Under the pieces are notes generated by a model. The model searched no databases, had not been told where the DNA came from, and worked only from the letters and a program-made list of their open reading frames with translations. This document shows positions 1-8,355 of a stretch of 64,000 nt of DNA, piece after piece (the first letter of the stretch is position 1; every line of letters begins with the position of its first letter). The stretch is from the NCBI GenBank assembly GCA_945888375.1, contig CAMCZZ010000015.1, positions 25,044 to 89,043 of the forward strand, in the 5' to 3' direction. The position numbers and the translations under genes were made by a program. Source of the stretch: Akkermansia muciniphila. Its GTDB lineage: Bacteria > Verrucomicrobiota > Verrucomicrobiia > Opitutales > Opitutaceae.

Positions 1-102
1 TACCCCGAGCTCGGCGAAACCGAGCGCGCCGAGGTCGGCGAGTTCCTGCACGCCCTCGAAGACAACGACGACGTGCAGCGCGTCTGGGCCGCCTTCCGCT
101 AG
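1..102 (+). CDS. YebC/PmpR-family protein, C-terminal end (partial)
   Basis: The window opens inside a forward gene; its last 33 codons end with TAG at 100-102. The peptide ends in a segment like LEDNDDVQRVWAAF, which matches the conserved C-terminus of the YebC/TACO1 family (a short acidic 'LEDxDDVQ.V' strand). Family members are about 240 residues and act as transcriptional regulators or translation factors that help ribosomes through polyproline stretches. Only the tail is visible, so the call rests on that one motif. The next gene starts 11 bases downstream on the same strand and could be co-transcribed. Confidence 0.72.
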   Translation, partial: YPELGETERAEVGEFLHALEDNDDVQRVWAAFR

Positions 103-113
103 GCCCCCGTCCC

Positions 114-638
114 ATGCCTGCCCCCGGACGCCCGGTGCTCATCACGCTCGGCGCCCTCGCGGTGCTGGCGGCTTTGCTCATCGGCCTGCCCTGGTTGAGC
201 CCCGGACGCGGGGTGGAACGCTCTTTCGACCATCTGCTCGGGGCGATTGCGGATAAAGATACGCCCGCCCTCGAACGCCTGTTCGGACCCGACTACGCCC
301 CCTCGCTCGGCCACGACCGCGCCGCCACCCTTCGCCTCGCCGCCGAGATCCGCGGCCAGTTCGCGACTTGCTCCCTCCGCCGGGAACAGTCCGAGCTCAT
401 CCTCGATCCCTCCAGGCAAAGCGCCACCACCCGGGCCCTCATCCGTTTCCGCGGCCAGGGCAGCCCGGTGGCCCGCGCCGTCGTCGAAGCCTCGGCCGCC
501 ACCACTACGCCGGTGGTTTTTCGCTGGCGGCGCAATTCCTGGAAACCGTGGGACTGGCGCCTGGTCGGCATCGAACACCCCGACGCCGCGCGCGCCCTCG
601 CCCGTTTCGAACGCCAGGCCGCCGTGCTCGGGCTCTGA
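114..638 (+). CDS. membrane-anchored hypothetical protein
   Basis: A 174-residue protein with one hydrophobic segment at about residues 9-29 (VLITLGALAVLAALLIGLPWL), then a soluble domain presumably outside the membrane. The soluble part begins with a helix of the type 'SFDHLLGAIADKDTPALERLF' followed by beta-rich sequence ending in a Trp-rich 'WKPWDW' strand, an order that recalls NTF2/SnoaL-like folds. That fold is inferred from pattern only. It follows the YebC-type gene by 11 bases and converges on the FGE-like gene with a 6-base gap. I do not recognise a specific family and assign no function. Confidence 0.6.
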   Translation: MPAPGRPVLITLGALAVLAALLIGLPWLSPGRGVERSFDHLLGAIADKDTPALERLFGPDYAPSLGHDRAATLRLAAEIRGQFATCSLRREQSELILDPSRQSATTRALIRFRGQGSPVARAVVEASAATTTPVVFRWRRNSWKPWDWRLVGIEHPDAARALARFERQAAVLGL

Positions 639-644
639 ACCGCT

Positions 645-2432
645 TCAACGGTCCGCAGGCAACTCCATCACCACCCGGAAACCGATGTGCCGGGCGCGAT
701 CCACCTTGGAACGCGATTCAAGGACAAATTTCGCCAGCGCCTCGGGCGAGTCCAGATTGCTCCCGCCCGCCAGCATGGCGCGATCTAGGCTGGCATCGGC
801 ATCCAGCCACTCGGCCAGATTCCCCACCAGATCACGGTAGCCGTTGGGGTTTGCCCGCCCGCCCTCCGTGGTGCCGACCTTGCCGTCCCCCGCCGAGCTG
901 CGCACTTCGCCGGGATTATTCCCCAGCGCCCCCCGATATTCGGACTCGGCCGGCAGACGCACCTTCGCCCCCAGTATCCAGCTCAGGCGGGTGCAAAACT
1001 CCTGGGCGTCGGCCCAGTTCACCGAGTCCACCGGCATGCTCCGCCCCGGATTGCGGCTGGGGTTGGTGTTCATGACGGTTTCATAAATGTCCTGCGGCAT
1101 TTCACTCGCTAGCATCAGCCGGTCATTCACCCCGATCAAAGGCAGCAAGCGGTCAAAAACCTTGTCCTGCACCCCCTTGATTTCGGCGCGCTTCAGACCG
1201 AGGTAACTCAATTTGATCCGCAGAGTGCCGTCGACGTAGTTGCTGCGCGGGAAATCTTTTTCCAACAACTCGGTCAGCTCCAGGGCCCGGGGCAGGGCCT
1301 GGTCGGCCGAGACGAGCCGCCGCCGCCGCAGGTCGGCGCTGATCGAACGCTCCAGTCGGGTGAGCTCGACGGCGATGGGCTGGGAACGGGCGGTCTGGAG
1401 CTTGGTTTCCAACACTTCGATGCGCTTAGAGGAGACGAAACGGCTGCGCGCAAAGAGCAGATTGACCTGCTGCTGGCGGGTCAGGGCCTCGAGGTAGAGG
1501 GCCGCGGCGGCCTTGTTGTTGCCCGAGCGGTCGGCGAGATCACCCTCGGCCTCCTTCGCATCCAGTTCCTTGACGATACTGGCGGCATTGAGCGTGGCGA
1601 TTTCCGCCTCGATCCGGTCGAGCCCGGCGAGATCGGCAAACCGCGTCGTCCCAAATTCGCGATTGATCCGGTCAAGGACATCGCGCGCGGCGGTGTAGCC
1701 GGCGAGGGCATCCGCCCAGCGCTCCCCGGCCACCGCCTGGCGGGCTTTTTCCAAGGCCTTTTCCTTCTCCTGGTTGAGCGGGTAAACCTGCAGCGCCAGC
1801 AGGGATTTCTCGATCTCGGCCTCGCGCACATAGTTTTTAAACCGGGAAGGAGCCGCCCCGGTGTTCACCGCGCGCTGGAGCTGCAAGGCCTCGTCGTAGG
1901 CCGCGGCCGCCTCGCTCAAACGCAGTGCCTTCACCGCCTCATCCCCGTCCTCGATACGCTGCTGGATGGTGCCGAGGGCGCGCTTGGCCCGCAACGCATC
2001 GTATTCACTCTCCAGTCGCTCAAGATTTTGCTGCTGCGCATAGTCGCCATGCACGGCCGAACGGGCGATTTCGCGCTGCTTGGCCACCGCCTCGGCCAGG
2101 ACCAGCAGGGCCTCGTCTGAAATAATGTCCGCGGCGGAGAGTCCTTTGTAGCGGGCCTCCAGCTCCGCCACCTCCGCGATTTTCTTCAATAAAACCGGAT
2201 CCGTGGCCGAAATGGTCTCCTTGGGGACTTCCGTGACCGCCCGGCCCGGGCCGGACGTGGCGAGCAAAAACCAGAGGCCCGCCAGCAGCACCACCCCCAA
2301 GCCAATAAAAATCGAAGACCGCGAGGCGGTCCATAAGTCATACAGCTTCTGGCGCTGGCGATAAGATAGCATGGGGAGTAGTCCGAGCAAAGATGAGGCG
2401 ACGAGAAATGCAATGATTGGCAAGTTTATCAT
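645..2432 (-). CDS. membrane protein with coiled coil and degenerate FGE-sulfatase (SUMF1/PvdO) domain
   Basis: A 595-residue protein. Two hydrophobic segments lie near the N-terminus (residues about 1-20 and 40-60). A long Ala/Glu/Leu-rich helical region (about 90-390) resembles coiled-coil or TPR-like repeats. The C-terminal 150 residues look like a formylglycine-generating-enzyme fold: MPVDSVNWADAQEFC, RLPAESEYRGA, GNLAEWL and GFRVVM occur in family order. Classical FGE enzymes use a Cys pair in the C-terminal part; I see no such pair, so this is more likely a structural or ligand-binding member than an active sulfatase activator. ATG at 2432 is preferred to the TTG at 2444 because a GGGGCG tract lies just upstream. 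It is divergent from tyrA across 74 bases. Confidence 0.72.
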   Translation of the reverse strand: MINLPIIAFLVASSLLGLLPMLSYRQRQKLYDLWTASRSSIFIGLGVVLLAGLWFLLATSGPGRAVTEVPKETISATDPVLLKKIAEVAELEARYKGLSAADIISDEALLVLAEAVAKQREIARSAVHGDYAQQQNLERLESEYDALRAKRALGTIQQRIEDGDEAVKALRLSEAAAAYDEALQLQRAVNTGAAPSRFKNYVREAEIEKSLLALQVYPLNQEKEKALEKARQAVAGERWADALAGYTAARDVLDRINREFGTTRFADLAGLDRIEAEIATLNAASIVKELDAKEAEGDLADRSGNNKAAAALYLEALTRQQQVNLLFARSRFVSSKRIEVLETKLQTARSQPIAVELTRLERSISADLRRRRLVSADQALPRALELTELLEKDFPRSNYVDGTLRIKLSYLGLKRAEIKGVQDKVFDRLLPLIGVNDRLMLASEMPQDIYETVMNTNPSRNPGRSMPVDSVNWADAQEFCTRLSWILGAKVRLPAESEYRGALGNNPGEVRSSAGDGKVGTTEGGRANPNGYRDLVGNLAEWLDADASLDRAMLAGGSNLDSPEALAKFVLESRSKVDRARHIGFRVVMELPADR

Positions 2433-2506
2433 CGCCCCGCCCAAACCCGCCCCGGCCTTGCCCGAAGGCTGGACAAGACGCGCGCTGCTTTCACCTTGAA
2501 GGGGTC

Positions 2507-3358
2507 GTGATCCAACACCTCGCCATCCTCGCTCCCGGCCTTCTCGGCTCTTCCGTGGCCCGGGCCGCCCGGGAACGCGGCCTGGCAGGCCGGATCACGG
2601 TCTGGGCCCGCCGCGCCGAGGTCCGCGCGGAATTGCGCGGCCAGCCCTGGCTGGATGACGTCGCTGACACCCCCGGCGCGGCCGTCGCCGAAGCATCCCT
2701 GGTCGTGCTGGCCGCTCCCGTTGACCGGATCATCGAGCTGGATCAGGAAATCGCCCCCCGCCTCGCCGCCGGCGCCATCGTCACCGACGTAGGCAGCGTG
2801 AAGGGCCCCATTTGCACCGCCGCCGCCCGGCACCCCCGTCCCGCCGGCGCCTGCTTCCTCGGCTCCCACCCCATGGCCGGCTCGGAAAAAACTGGCTGGG
2901 AACACGGCCAACCCACCCTGTTTGAAAAACGGGTTTGCTTCGTCACCCCCACGGACAACACCCCCTCCGGGGCCCTCGTGCAACTGGAGAAATTCTGGCG
3001 TGCCCTCGGCGCCGAGGTCGTCGTGGCCGCACCCGCCCAACACGACGAAATCGTCGCCCATATCAGCCACCTGCCCCAAGCGGTGGCCACCAGCCTAGCC
3101 TGCGCCCTCGCCCACAAAGAGGGGGACTGGCGGCACCTCGCCGGCAACGGCCTGCGCGATACCACCCGGATTGCCGCTGGCGACGCCACCATGTGGGTGG
3201 AGATTTTCCAGCAAAACCGCGCCGCCATCCTCGAGGCCCTCGCCCGCCAGGAGGAGGAGTTTACCGCTTTCCGTCTCGCCCTCGAGCGCTCCGACTGGGC
3301 CGACCTCCGCGCCCGCTTGGAGCGCGGCAAGGCCTGGCGGGATGGCTTCCGCACCTGA
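2507..3358 (+). CDS. tyrA: prephenate dehydrogenase
   Basis: A 283-residue NAD(P)-dependent dehydrogenase that oxidatively decarboxylates prephenate to 4-hydroxyphenylpyruvate for tyrosine synthesis. The N-terminal Rossmann turn reads LAPGLLGSSVA, where Gly-x-Gly is relaxed to Pro-Gly. DVGSVKG and the 'GSHPMAGSEKTGWEH' block are diagnostic for TyrA, and 'HDEIVAHISHLPQAVATSL' is the C-terminal helical-domain signature. The frame is open from ATG 2417, but GTG 2507 is chosen because the homologous N-terminus begins there and a GAAGGGG tract precedes it. aroA follows after 12 bases, so a shared aromatic amino-acid transcript is likely. Confidence 0.93.
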   Translation: MIQHLAILAPGLLGSSVARAARERGLAGRITVWARRAEVRAELRGQPWLDDVADTPGAAVAEASLVVLAAPVDRIIELDQEIAPRLAAGAIVTDVGSVKGPICTAAARHPRPAGACFLGSHPMAGSEKTGWEHGQPTLFEKRVCFVTPTDNTPSGALVQLEKFWRALGAEVVVAAPAQHDEIVAHISHLPQAVATSLACALAHKEGDWRHLAGNGLRDTTRIAAGDATMWVEIFQQNRAAILEALARQEEEFTAFRLALERSDWADLRARLERGKAWRDGFRT

Positions 3359-3370
3359 CCGCTACCCGCC

Positions 3371-4732
3371 ATGTCCCAACCGTCCCCCCTTCCCGATTGC
3401 CTGCCCATCACCCCGTTCACCGGGCCCGTCTCCGGCACCGTCAAACTGCCCGGCTCAAAGAGCCTGACCAACCGCGCCCTGCTGCTCGCCGCCCTCTGCG
3501 ACCGGCCCGTCGCCCTCGGCGGGGCCCTGTTCAGCGATGATACCGAATTGATGGTCGGGGCCCTGCGCGCGCTTGGTTTCCACGTGGCCGCGGACCAGGC
3601 CGCCGGCACTTTGAAGGTGGAGAATCAGGCCGCCGCCTTCCGCGCCGAAACCCCGGTTGAGTTATTCGTCGGCCTGGCCGGCACCGCCGCGCGCTTCCTC
3701 ACCGCCCTCTGCGCCGCCGCCCCCCGCGGCACCTACCGCATCCAAGGCACACCCCGCATGAACGAGCGCCCGATGAAGGGCTTGCTCGACGCCCTGCGCG
3801 CACTCGGCGCAGACATCCGTTGCCTCGGCGCGGAAGGGTTTTTCCCCATCGAAATCCACGCCTCGGGCCTGCGCGGGGGCAAAGTGAAAATCGACGCCAC
3901 CGAAAGCAGCCAGATGCTGTCCGCCCTGCTCATGGTCGCCCCGCTGGCCGACCGCGCCGTCGAGGTCCACGCCATCGGCGGCGTGCGCTGGCCCTTTGTC
4001 AGCATGACCGCACGCATCATGGCCGCCTTCCAGCCGGGAGCCGAGGACAACGTCGAACGCGTCAGCGATACCTGCTTCCGCGTCCTTAAAGGCGGCGTGC
4101 CCGCCTACTCGGCGCCCTCGACCTACGCGATCGAACCGGACGCCAGCGCCGCCAGCTACTACGCCGCCCTGCCCTTCGTGGTCGGCGGCCGCCTGCGTCT
4201 CGAACACCTGCACTTGGGAATGCAAGGTGACACCGCCTTTCTCGACGTGCTCGCCCGCGCCGGCGCCACCGTGAATGCCACTTCCGGCGGTTTCGAGGTA
4301 TCCTACCATCCCACGCATTCCCGTCATGGCGTGGATGAAAACTTCAACGCCTTTTCGGACACCTTTCTGACGCTGGCGGCGATCGCCCCCTTGTTATCCG
4401 GCCCTACCTTTATCACCGGCATCGCCCACACTCGCCGGCAGGAAACCGACCGGGTGGCCGGCATGGCCGCCGAACTCCGCCGCCTGGGTCAGGAAGTGCT
4501 GGAAACGGAAGATACCCTCGTCATCACCCCGCGGCCGCTGATCCCGGACGTGACCGTGCACACCTACCACGACCACCGCTTCGCCATGAGTTTCGGTATC
4601 CTCGGTTGCCACGACCTCCGCGGGGACGGCCGGCCTTGGTTATCGATCGAAAACCCCGGTTGCTGCGCCAAAACCTTTCCCCACTTTTTCGATTTGCTGG
4701 AATCCCTCCGCCGCAAAGCCTCCGCCGCTTGA
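3371..4732 (+). CDS. aroA: 3-phosphoshikimate 1-carboxyvinyltransferase (EPSP synthase)
   Basis: A 453-residue enzyme joining shikimate 3-phosphate and phosphoenolpyruvate in the shikimate pathway. Visible signatures: LPGSKSLTNRA at about residues 26-36 with the PEP-binding Lys30; GLAGTAARFLTAL near 101, where the usual Asn of GNAGTA is Leu; RMNERPM near 128; 'ATESSQMLSALL' near 176; and RRQETDR near 354. Length and motif order are typical. The Asn-to-Leu change in the PEP loop is worth noting because this loop influences glyphosate sensitivity. It sits between tyrA and cmk, a frequent bacterial arrangement. Confidence 0.95.
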   Translation: MSQPSPLPDCLPITPFTGPVSGTVKLPGSKSLTNRALLLAALCDRPVALGGALFSDDTELMVGALRALGFHVAADQAAGTLKVENQAAAFRAETPVELFVGLAGTAARFLTALCAAAPRGTYRIQGTPRMNERPMKGLLDALRALGADIRCLGAEGFFPIEIHASGLRGGKVKIDATESSQMLSALLMVAPLADRAVEVHAIGGVRWPFVSMTARIMAAFQPGAEDNVERVSDTCFRVLKGGVPAYSAPSTYAIEPDASAASYYAALPFVVGGRLRLEHLHLGMQGDTAFLDVLARAGATVNATSGGFEVSYHPTHSRHGVDENFNAFSDTFLTLAAIAPLLSGPTFITGIAHTRRQETDRVAGMAAELRRLGQEVLETEDTLVITPRPLIPDVTVHTYHDHRFAMSFGILGCHDLRGDGRPWLSIENPGCCAKTFPHFFDLLESLRRKASAA

Positions 4733-4746
4733 ACCCGACCGCCCCC

Positions 4747-5421
4747 ATGGCCCCCTCCTTCCTCATTGTCGCCATCGACGGCGGCGCAGCCGCCGGCAAA
4801 TCCACCACCGCCCGAGCCCTGAGCAGCCAGTTCAACCTGCTGCACGTGGACACCGGCTCCTATTACCGGGCCGTCACCCATGAACTGCTCCGCCAGGGAG
4901 TGCCCTCCGACGATACGGCGGCCATTGCCCACGCCGCCTCCGGTTTGGCCCTCGGCACCCGCGTGCAAGGCCACCGCGCCCAGATTGAAATCGGCGGCCA
5001 CGGCGTCGACGAAGCCGCTTTGCGCGGCCCGGCCGTGAACGCCGCCGTCTCCCACTTCGCCGCCGTCCCAGCGGTGCGCTCCGCCTTGCTCGCCTACCAG
5101 CGCGATCAAGCGCGCATCGCCCGCGAACACGGGTTTGCCGGACTGGTGATGGAAGGCCGCGATATCGGCACGGTGATTTTTCCTGACGCCGATTTCCGCT
5201 TTTTTCTGCACGCCGATCCCGCGGAACGCGCCCGCCGCCGCGCTGCCGAGGGGCAGCAGGATTCCATCGCCGAGCGCGACCGACTCGACAGCACGCGCAA
5301 AGCCTCGCCGCTGCAATGCCCGCCCGGCGCGACCGGCCTCGACTCCACCCACCTCACACTCGAGGAAGTCGTCGCCCGCGTCTCCGCCCCCATCGCGGCC
5401 CGCCTCGCCGCCAACACCTGA
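4747..5421 (+). CDS. cmk: cytidylate kinase
   Basis: A 224-residue (d)CMP kinase that makes CDP/dCDP for nucleic acid and phospholipid synthesis. The P-loop is GGAAAGKST at residues 12-20, slightly unlike the usual GPSGAGKG. VDTGSYYRAVTHELL is the CMP-binding region and 'GRDIGTVIFPDADFRFFL' is the characteristic second signature, followed by the Arg-rich lid and the C-terminal DSTHLTLEEV. ATG 4747 is chosen because it places the P-loop at the normal distance from the N-terminus; the frame is open further upstream into aroA. It lies 14 bases after aroA and 11 bases before plsC. Confidence 0.93.
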   Translation: MAPSFLIVAIDGGAAAGKSTTARALSSQFNLLHVDTGSYYRAVTHELLRQGVPSDDTAAIAHAASGLALGTRVQGHRAQIEIGGHGVDEAALRGPAVNAAVSHFAAVPAVRSALLAYQRDQARIAREHGFAGLVMEGRDIGTVIFPDADFRFFLHADPAERARRRAAEGQQDSIAERDRLDSTRKASPLQCPPGATGLDSTHLTLEEVVARVSAPIAARLAANT

Positions 5422-5432
5422 ACGCTCAAGCC

Positions 5433-6098
5433 ATGGCCGACGCCGGCGAACGCTTCCCGCAGCTGCGCATGGGGCGCTTGTATGGGTTCTCCCATTATAT
5501 TCTTAATGGCTTGCGCCAGGCCTTTTTCCGCGGCGAGGTCGCCGGTCTGCGGCACGTGCCCGCCAGCGGCCCCTTTCTCGTGGCCGCCAATCACGCGAGC
5601 CACCTCGACCCGCCCTTCATCGGGGCGGTCCTGCCCCGGCAACTGGCTTTTTTCGCCCGCAAAACACTCTGGGGGCCGGGCGCCGGCCAGTGGTGGATGG
5701 ATGGAGTCGGCGCGATCCCGGTGGATCGCGATGGCTCCGATCTCGCCGCGATCAAGCGCGTGCTTGCCACACTCGATGCCGGCGGCGCCATCGCCCTCTT
5801 CCCCGAGGGCACGCGTTCGCCCGACGGCCAGATGCAGCCCGCCAAGGCCGGCGTCGGGATGATCGTGTGCAAGTCCCGCGTGCCGGTCCTGCCCTGCCGT
5901 ATCTTCGACAGCCACATCGCCTTCGGCCGCGGCAGCGGGCTGCGACCGGGAACTCCGGTGCACATCGTTTTCGGCGCCCCGCTCCAGCCCGCCGACTACG
6001 ACCGTCCAGCGGACGGCAAGGAGCGCTACCAACGCGCCAGCGAACGCATCATGGCCGCCATCGCCGCCCTTCCGGCCCCGCCGGTCACGGTGGTATGA
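5433..6098 (+). CDS. plsC: 1-acyl-sn-glycerol-3-phosphate acyltransferase
   Basis: A 221-residue membrane-associated acyltransferase that converts lysophosphatidic acid to phosphatidic acid. The catalytic NHxxxxD motif is NHASHLD at residues 53-59, and the glycerophosphate-binding motif FPEGTRSPDG is near residue 122. VGAIPVDRDG and VPVLPC are also normal family blocks. ATG 5433 lies 11 bases after the cmk stop; the frame is open upstream inside cmk, but that extension is Arg/Pro-rich shadow sequence. The cmk-plsC pairing is common, consistent with CTP/CDP-linked lipid synthesis. Confidence 0.93.
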   Translation: MADAGERFPQLRMGRLYGFSHYILNGLRQAFFRGEVAGLRHVPASGPFLVAANHASHLDPPFIGAVLPRQLAFFARKTLWGPGAGQWWMDGVGAIPVDRDGSDLAAIKRVLATLDAGGAIALFPEGTRSPDGQMQPAKAGVGMIVCKSRVPVLPCRIFDSHIAFGRGSGLRPGTPVHIVFGAPLQPADYDRPADGKERYQRASERIMAAIAALPAPPVTVV

Positions 6099-6143
6099 AC
6101 AGCCCCCCGCGCCCCATCAAGCCAGCCCGCCCCGCCCCTGAGG

Positions 6144-6545
6144 TCAGACTGAAAAACTCTCGCCGCAAGAGCACGAGGCCTTGGCATTCGGGTTGGTGAA
6201 CTTGAAACCTCCGGCGATGAGGGCGTTGGAGTAGTCCACCACCGTGCCCTTGAGGTAAAGCGCCGTCTTGGGATCCACCAGCACGCGCGCTCCGCCGGTC
6301 GGGACCAGAATATCGCCACGTTTTGGCGCGGGTGCAAAACGCAGCTTGTAACTGAGCCCGTTGCAGCCGCCGCCCGAGATCGCCACCCGTAAAAACTCCC
6401 CCTGGGCCTCGCGGGCCACCAGCGCCGCGACCTTGCGCCCCGCCGCTTCCGTCAAGCGCACCAACCGCTCATCCCCCGCACGCACCTCGACCGCCGGCGA
6501 CGGAGCGGCGTCAGAAGAAGTCGGTGCCTTCAAGAGTGTTTCCAT
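6144..6545 (-). CDS. HesB/IscA-type iron-sulfur insertion protein (ErpA-like)
   Basis: A 133-residue A-type Fe-S carrier. The three conserved cysteines are present: one in GGGCNGLSY and two in the terminal CSCGESFSV. The segment 'DPKTALYLKGTVVDYSNAL' is a family hallmark. An N-terminal stretch of about 25 residues is longer than in ErpA. ATG 6545 is preferred because GGTGAG lies ten bases upstream. An alternative ATG at 6563 overlaps the pdxA stop and would add MVSFTF. It is last in the run lpxA-pdxA-erpA and may be translationally coupled to pdxA. Confidence 0.88.
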   Translation of the reverse strand: METLLKAPTSSDAAPSPAVEVRAGDERLVRLTEAAGRKVAALVAREAQGEFLRVAISGGGCNGLSYKLRFAPAPKRGDILVPTGGARVLVDPKTALYLKGTVVDYSNALIAGGFKFTNPNAKASCSCGESFSV

Positions 6546-6556
6546 AAAAGTGAAAC

Positions 6557-7522
6557 TCACCATGTCCGCCCGGCCGCGACACGCAAGGCCGCCCGGTGCG
6601 CCGCCAGCCGGCGCGCGACCCGCACCGCGTTGGCAAAACTCTTCGCCGAAGCCAGGCCCCGGCCCGCGATTTCGAAACCAGTGCCATGGTCCGGACTGGT
6701 CCGCACCCAAGGCAAACCGAGGGTGACATTCACCGCTAAATCAAACTCGAGAGTCTTCAGCGGAGCCAGACCCTGGTCGTGGTAGAGCGCGATGACCGCG
6801 TCGAACTCGCCGTTCAACTGTCGCCAGAAAACCGTGTCAGCCGGCAAGGCCCGCGAAAGCCCAGGGTGGGTGTGGCGCAGCCGGTCAAGGATGGGATCGA
6901 GCCGGTCCCGCTCTTCACTGCCGAGCAAGCCACCCTCGCCGGCATGGGGATTCAACCCGCAGACCGCGATGCGAGCCGCCAAGTCCTCCGCGGCGCAGAG
7001 TTCCGCCGCGGCCGCCGCCGCGCGGGCAAGGCCCGGCTCGTCAAGCGCGGCGGACACCGCCGAAAGGGGAATATGCCAGGTCGCGAGCACGACCCGCAGG
7101 CGCCCGCCGCAAAAGGCCATCACCGGCTCCCCGCCCCACTCCGCCGCAAAAAATTCGGTCTGGCCGGGGAAAACCCAGCCGATCCGCGCCATCGCGCTTT
7201 TCGCGACCGGCCCGGTGACTACCGCCGCCACCCGCTCCTCGCGCGCCGCCGCCGACGCGCCCCGCAAGGCCTCGGCCGCGATCCCCGCACCGAGGTCGTC
7301 AGGCCGACCAGGCGTTGCCACAAAGCCACCCGGCCCCACCGGACAGGCCCGGAAGCACCCCGCTTGGGGCAGACGCTGCAGCCAGGACGGCGGACCGTAA
7401 ATCTCGACCCGCGCCACCTCCGCCGGCGTCGCCTCACGCAACCACGTCGTAATCACCTCCGGACCCACCCCCGCCGGATCTCCGCAAGTGATGGCCAGCC
7501 ACGGCTCCAGCGGCACGCTCAT
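6557..7522 (-). CDS. pdxA: 4-hydroxythreonine-4-phosphate dehydrogenase
   Basis: A 321-residue NAD-dependent enzyme of the DXP-dependent pyridoxal 5'-phosphate pathway, giving the amino-ketone that PdxJ condenses. CGDPAGVGPEV is near the N-terminus, NPHAGEGGLLGSEE in the middle, and 'YHDQGLAPLKTLEFD' then RTSPDHGTGFEIAG near the end. These carry the metal-binding His residues. The start overlaps the lpxA stop by four bases (ATGA), implying translational coupling. GC content and codon use match the neighbours. Confidence 0.95.
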   Translation of the reverse strand: MSVPLEPWLAITCGDPAGVGPEVITTWLREATPAEVARVEIYGPPSWLQRLPQAGCFRACPVGPGGFVATPGRPDDLGAGIAAEALRGASAAAREERVAAVVTGPVAKSAMARIGWVFPGQTEFFAAEWGGEPVMAFCGGRLRVVLATWHIPLSAVSAALDEPGLARAAAAAAELCAAEDLAARIAVCGLNPHAGEGGLLGSEERDRLDPILDRLRHTHPGLSRALPADTVFWRQLNGEFDAVIALYHDQGLAPLKTLEFDLAVNVTLGLPWVRTSPDHGTGFEIAGRGLASAKSFANAVRVARRLAAHRAALRVAAGRTW

Positions 7523-8307
7523 GACATGACCGGGCCCTGCGCCGCCTCCGCCGCCGCTTGGCGCGCCGCGCGCACCAACGCACGCACCGGCCGGGCAAAA
7601 CCGCGTTTACCACCCTCGAAAAAAACCAGAAACCGCCGCGCCTCCGCACTGGCTGGCGCGTTCTCGCCCGCCGCCGCCTCTTCCGCTAGCCGGCGGATGT
7701 CGCCAAAACGAAAATAAACCCGGCGAAAAGCCTCCTTCAGCTCGCGAATCGTCTCACGCGGCAGGCCCCGCCGCTTGAGCCCCACTAGATTGAGCCCGCT
7801 GATCTCGTCGCGCTCCGCCACGATCACAAAGGGCGGCAGATCTCGGGTGATGCGCGCCAGACCGCTGATCATGACACTCTCCCCCACTCGCACAAACTGG
7901 TGCACCCCCGCGCCGCCGCCGACAAAGGTGAAGGCCCCCACTTCCACGTGCCCCGCAAGCATGACGTTGTTCGCCAGCACCACATCGTCCGCCACCGCGC
8001 AGTCATGGCCCACATGGCTGCCCGCCATGAGAAAACACCGCGCCCCCACCACCGTGGCCTGGCCCGCGGCCACCGCCCGGTTCACGGTGACGTTTTCACG
8101 GATGACCGTGCCTTCGCCGATCCGGGCAAAACTCGGCGTCGCCCGGTCAAACTTGAGGTATTGCGGATCGCCGCCCACCACCGCCCCCGGATGCACCACC
8201 ACCCGGTCGGCCAGGACGGCGTGCCGGGTGACAACCGCACTCGCCATGATTTCACAGTCCACGCCCAGCTGCGCGCCGGGTTCGATGATCGCGGTCGGAT
8301 GTATCAT
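7519..8307 (-). CDS. lpxA: UDP-N-acetylglucosamine acyltransferase
   Basis: A 262-residue first enzyme of lipid A synthesis, moving a 3-hydroxyacyl chain from ACP to UDP-GlcNAc. It begins MIHPTAIIEPGAQLG and shows hexapeptide beta-helix repeats through residue about 185. GSHVGHDC carries the catalytic-region His, and LVGLKRRGLPRETI opens the C-terminal helical domain as in known LpxA proteins. Its presence indicates a lipid A-bearing outer membrane. It overlaps pdxA by four bases and lies 48 bases after the 8356-8988 gene. Confidence 0.94.
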   Translation of the reverse strand: MIHPTAIIEPGAQLGVDCEIMASAVVTRHAVLADRVVVHPGAVVGGDPQYLKFDRATPSFARIGEGTVIRENVTVNRAVAAGQATVVGARCFLMAGSHVGHDCAVADDVVLANNVMLAGHVEVGAFTFVGGGAGVHQFVRVGESVMISGLARITRDLPPFVIVAERDEISGLNLVGLKRRGLPRETIRELKEAFRRVYFRFGDIRRLAEEAAAGENAPASAEARRFLVFFEGGKRGFARPVRALVRAARQAAAEAAQGPVMS

Positions 8308-8355
8308 TTAAACCGAAACCCTCTGCTTCCCTGCGGGCGGTTTCAAGCCTCGCCC

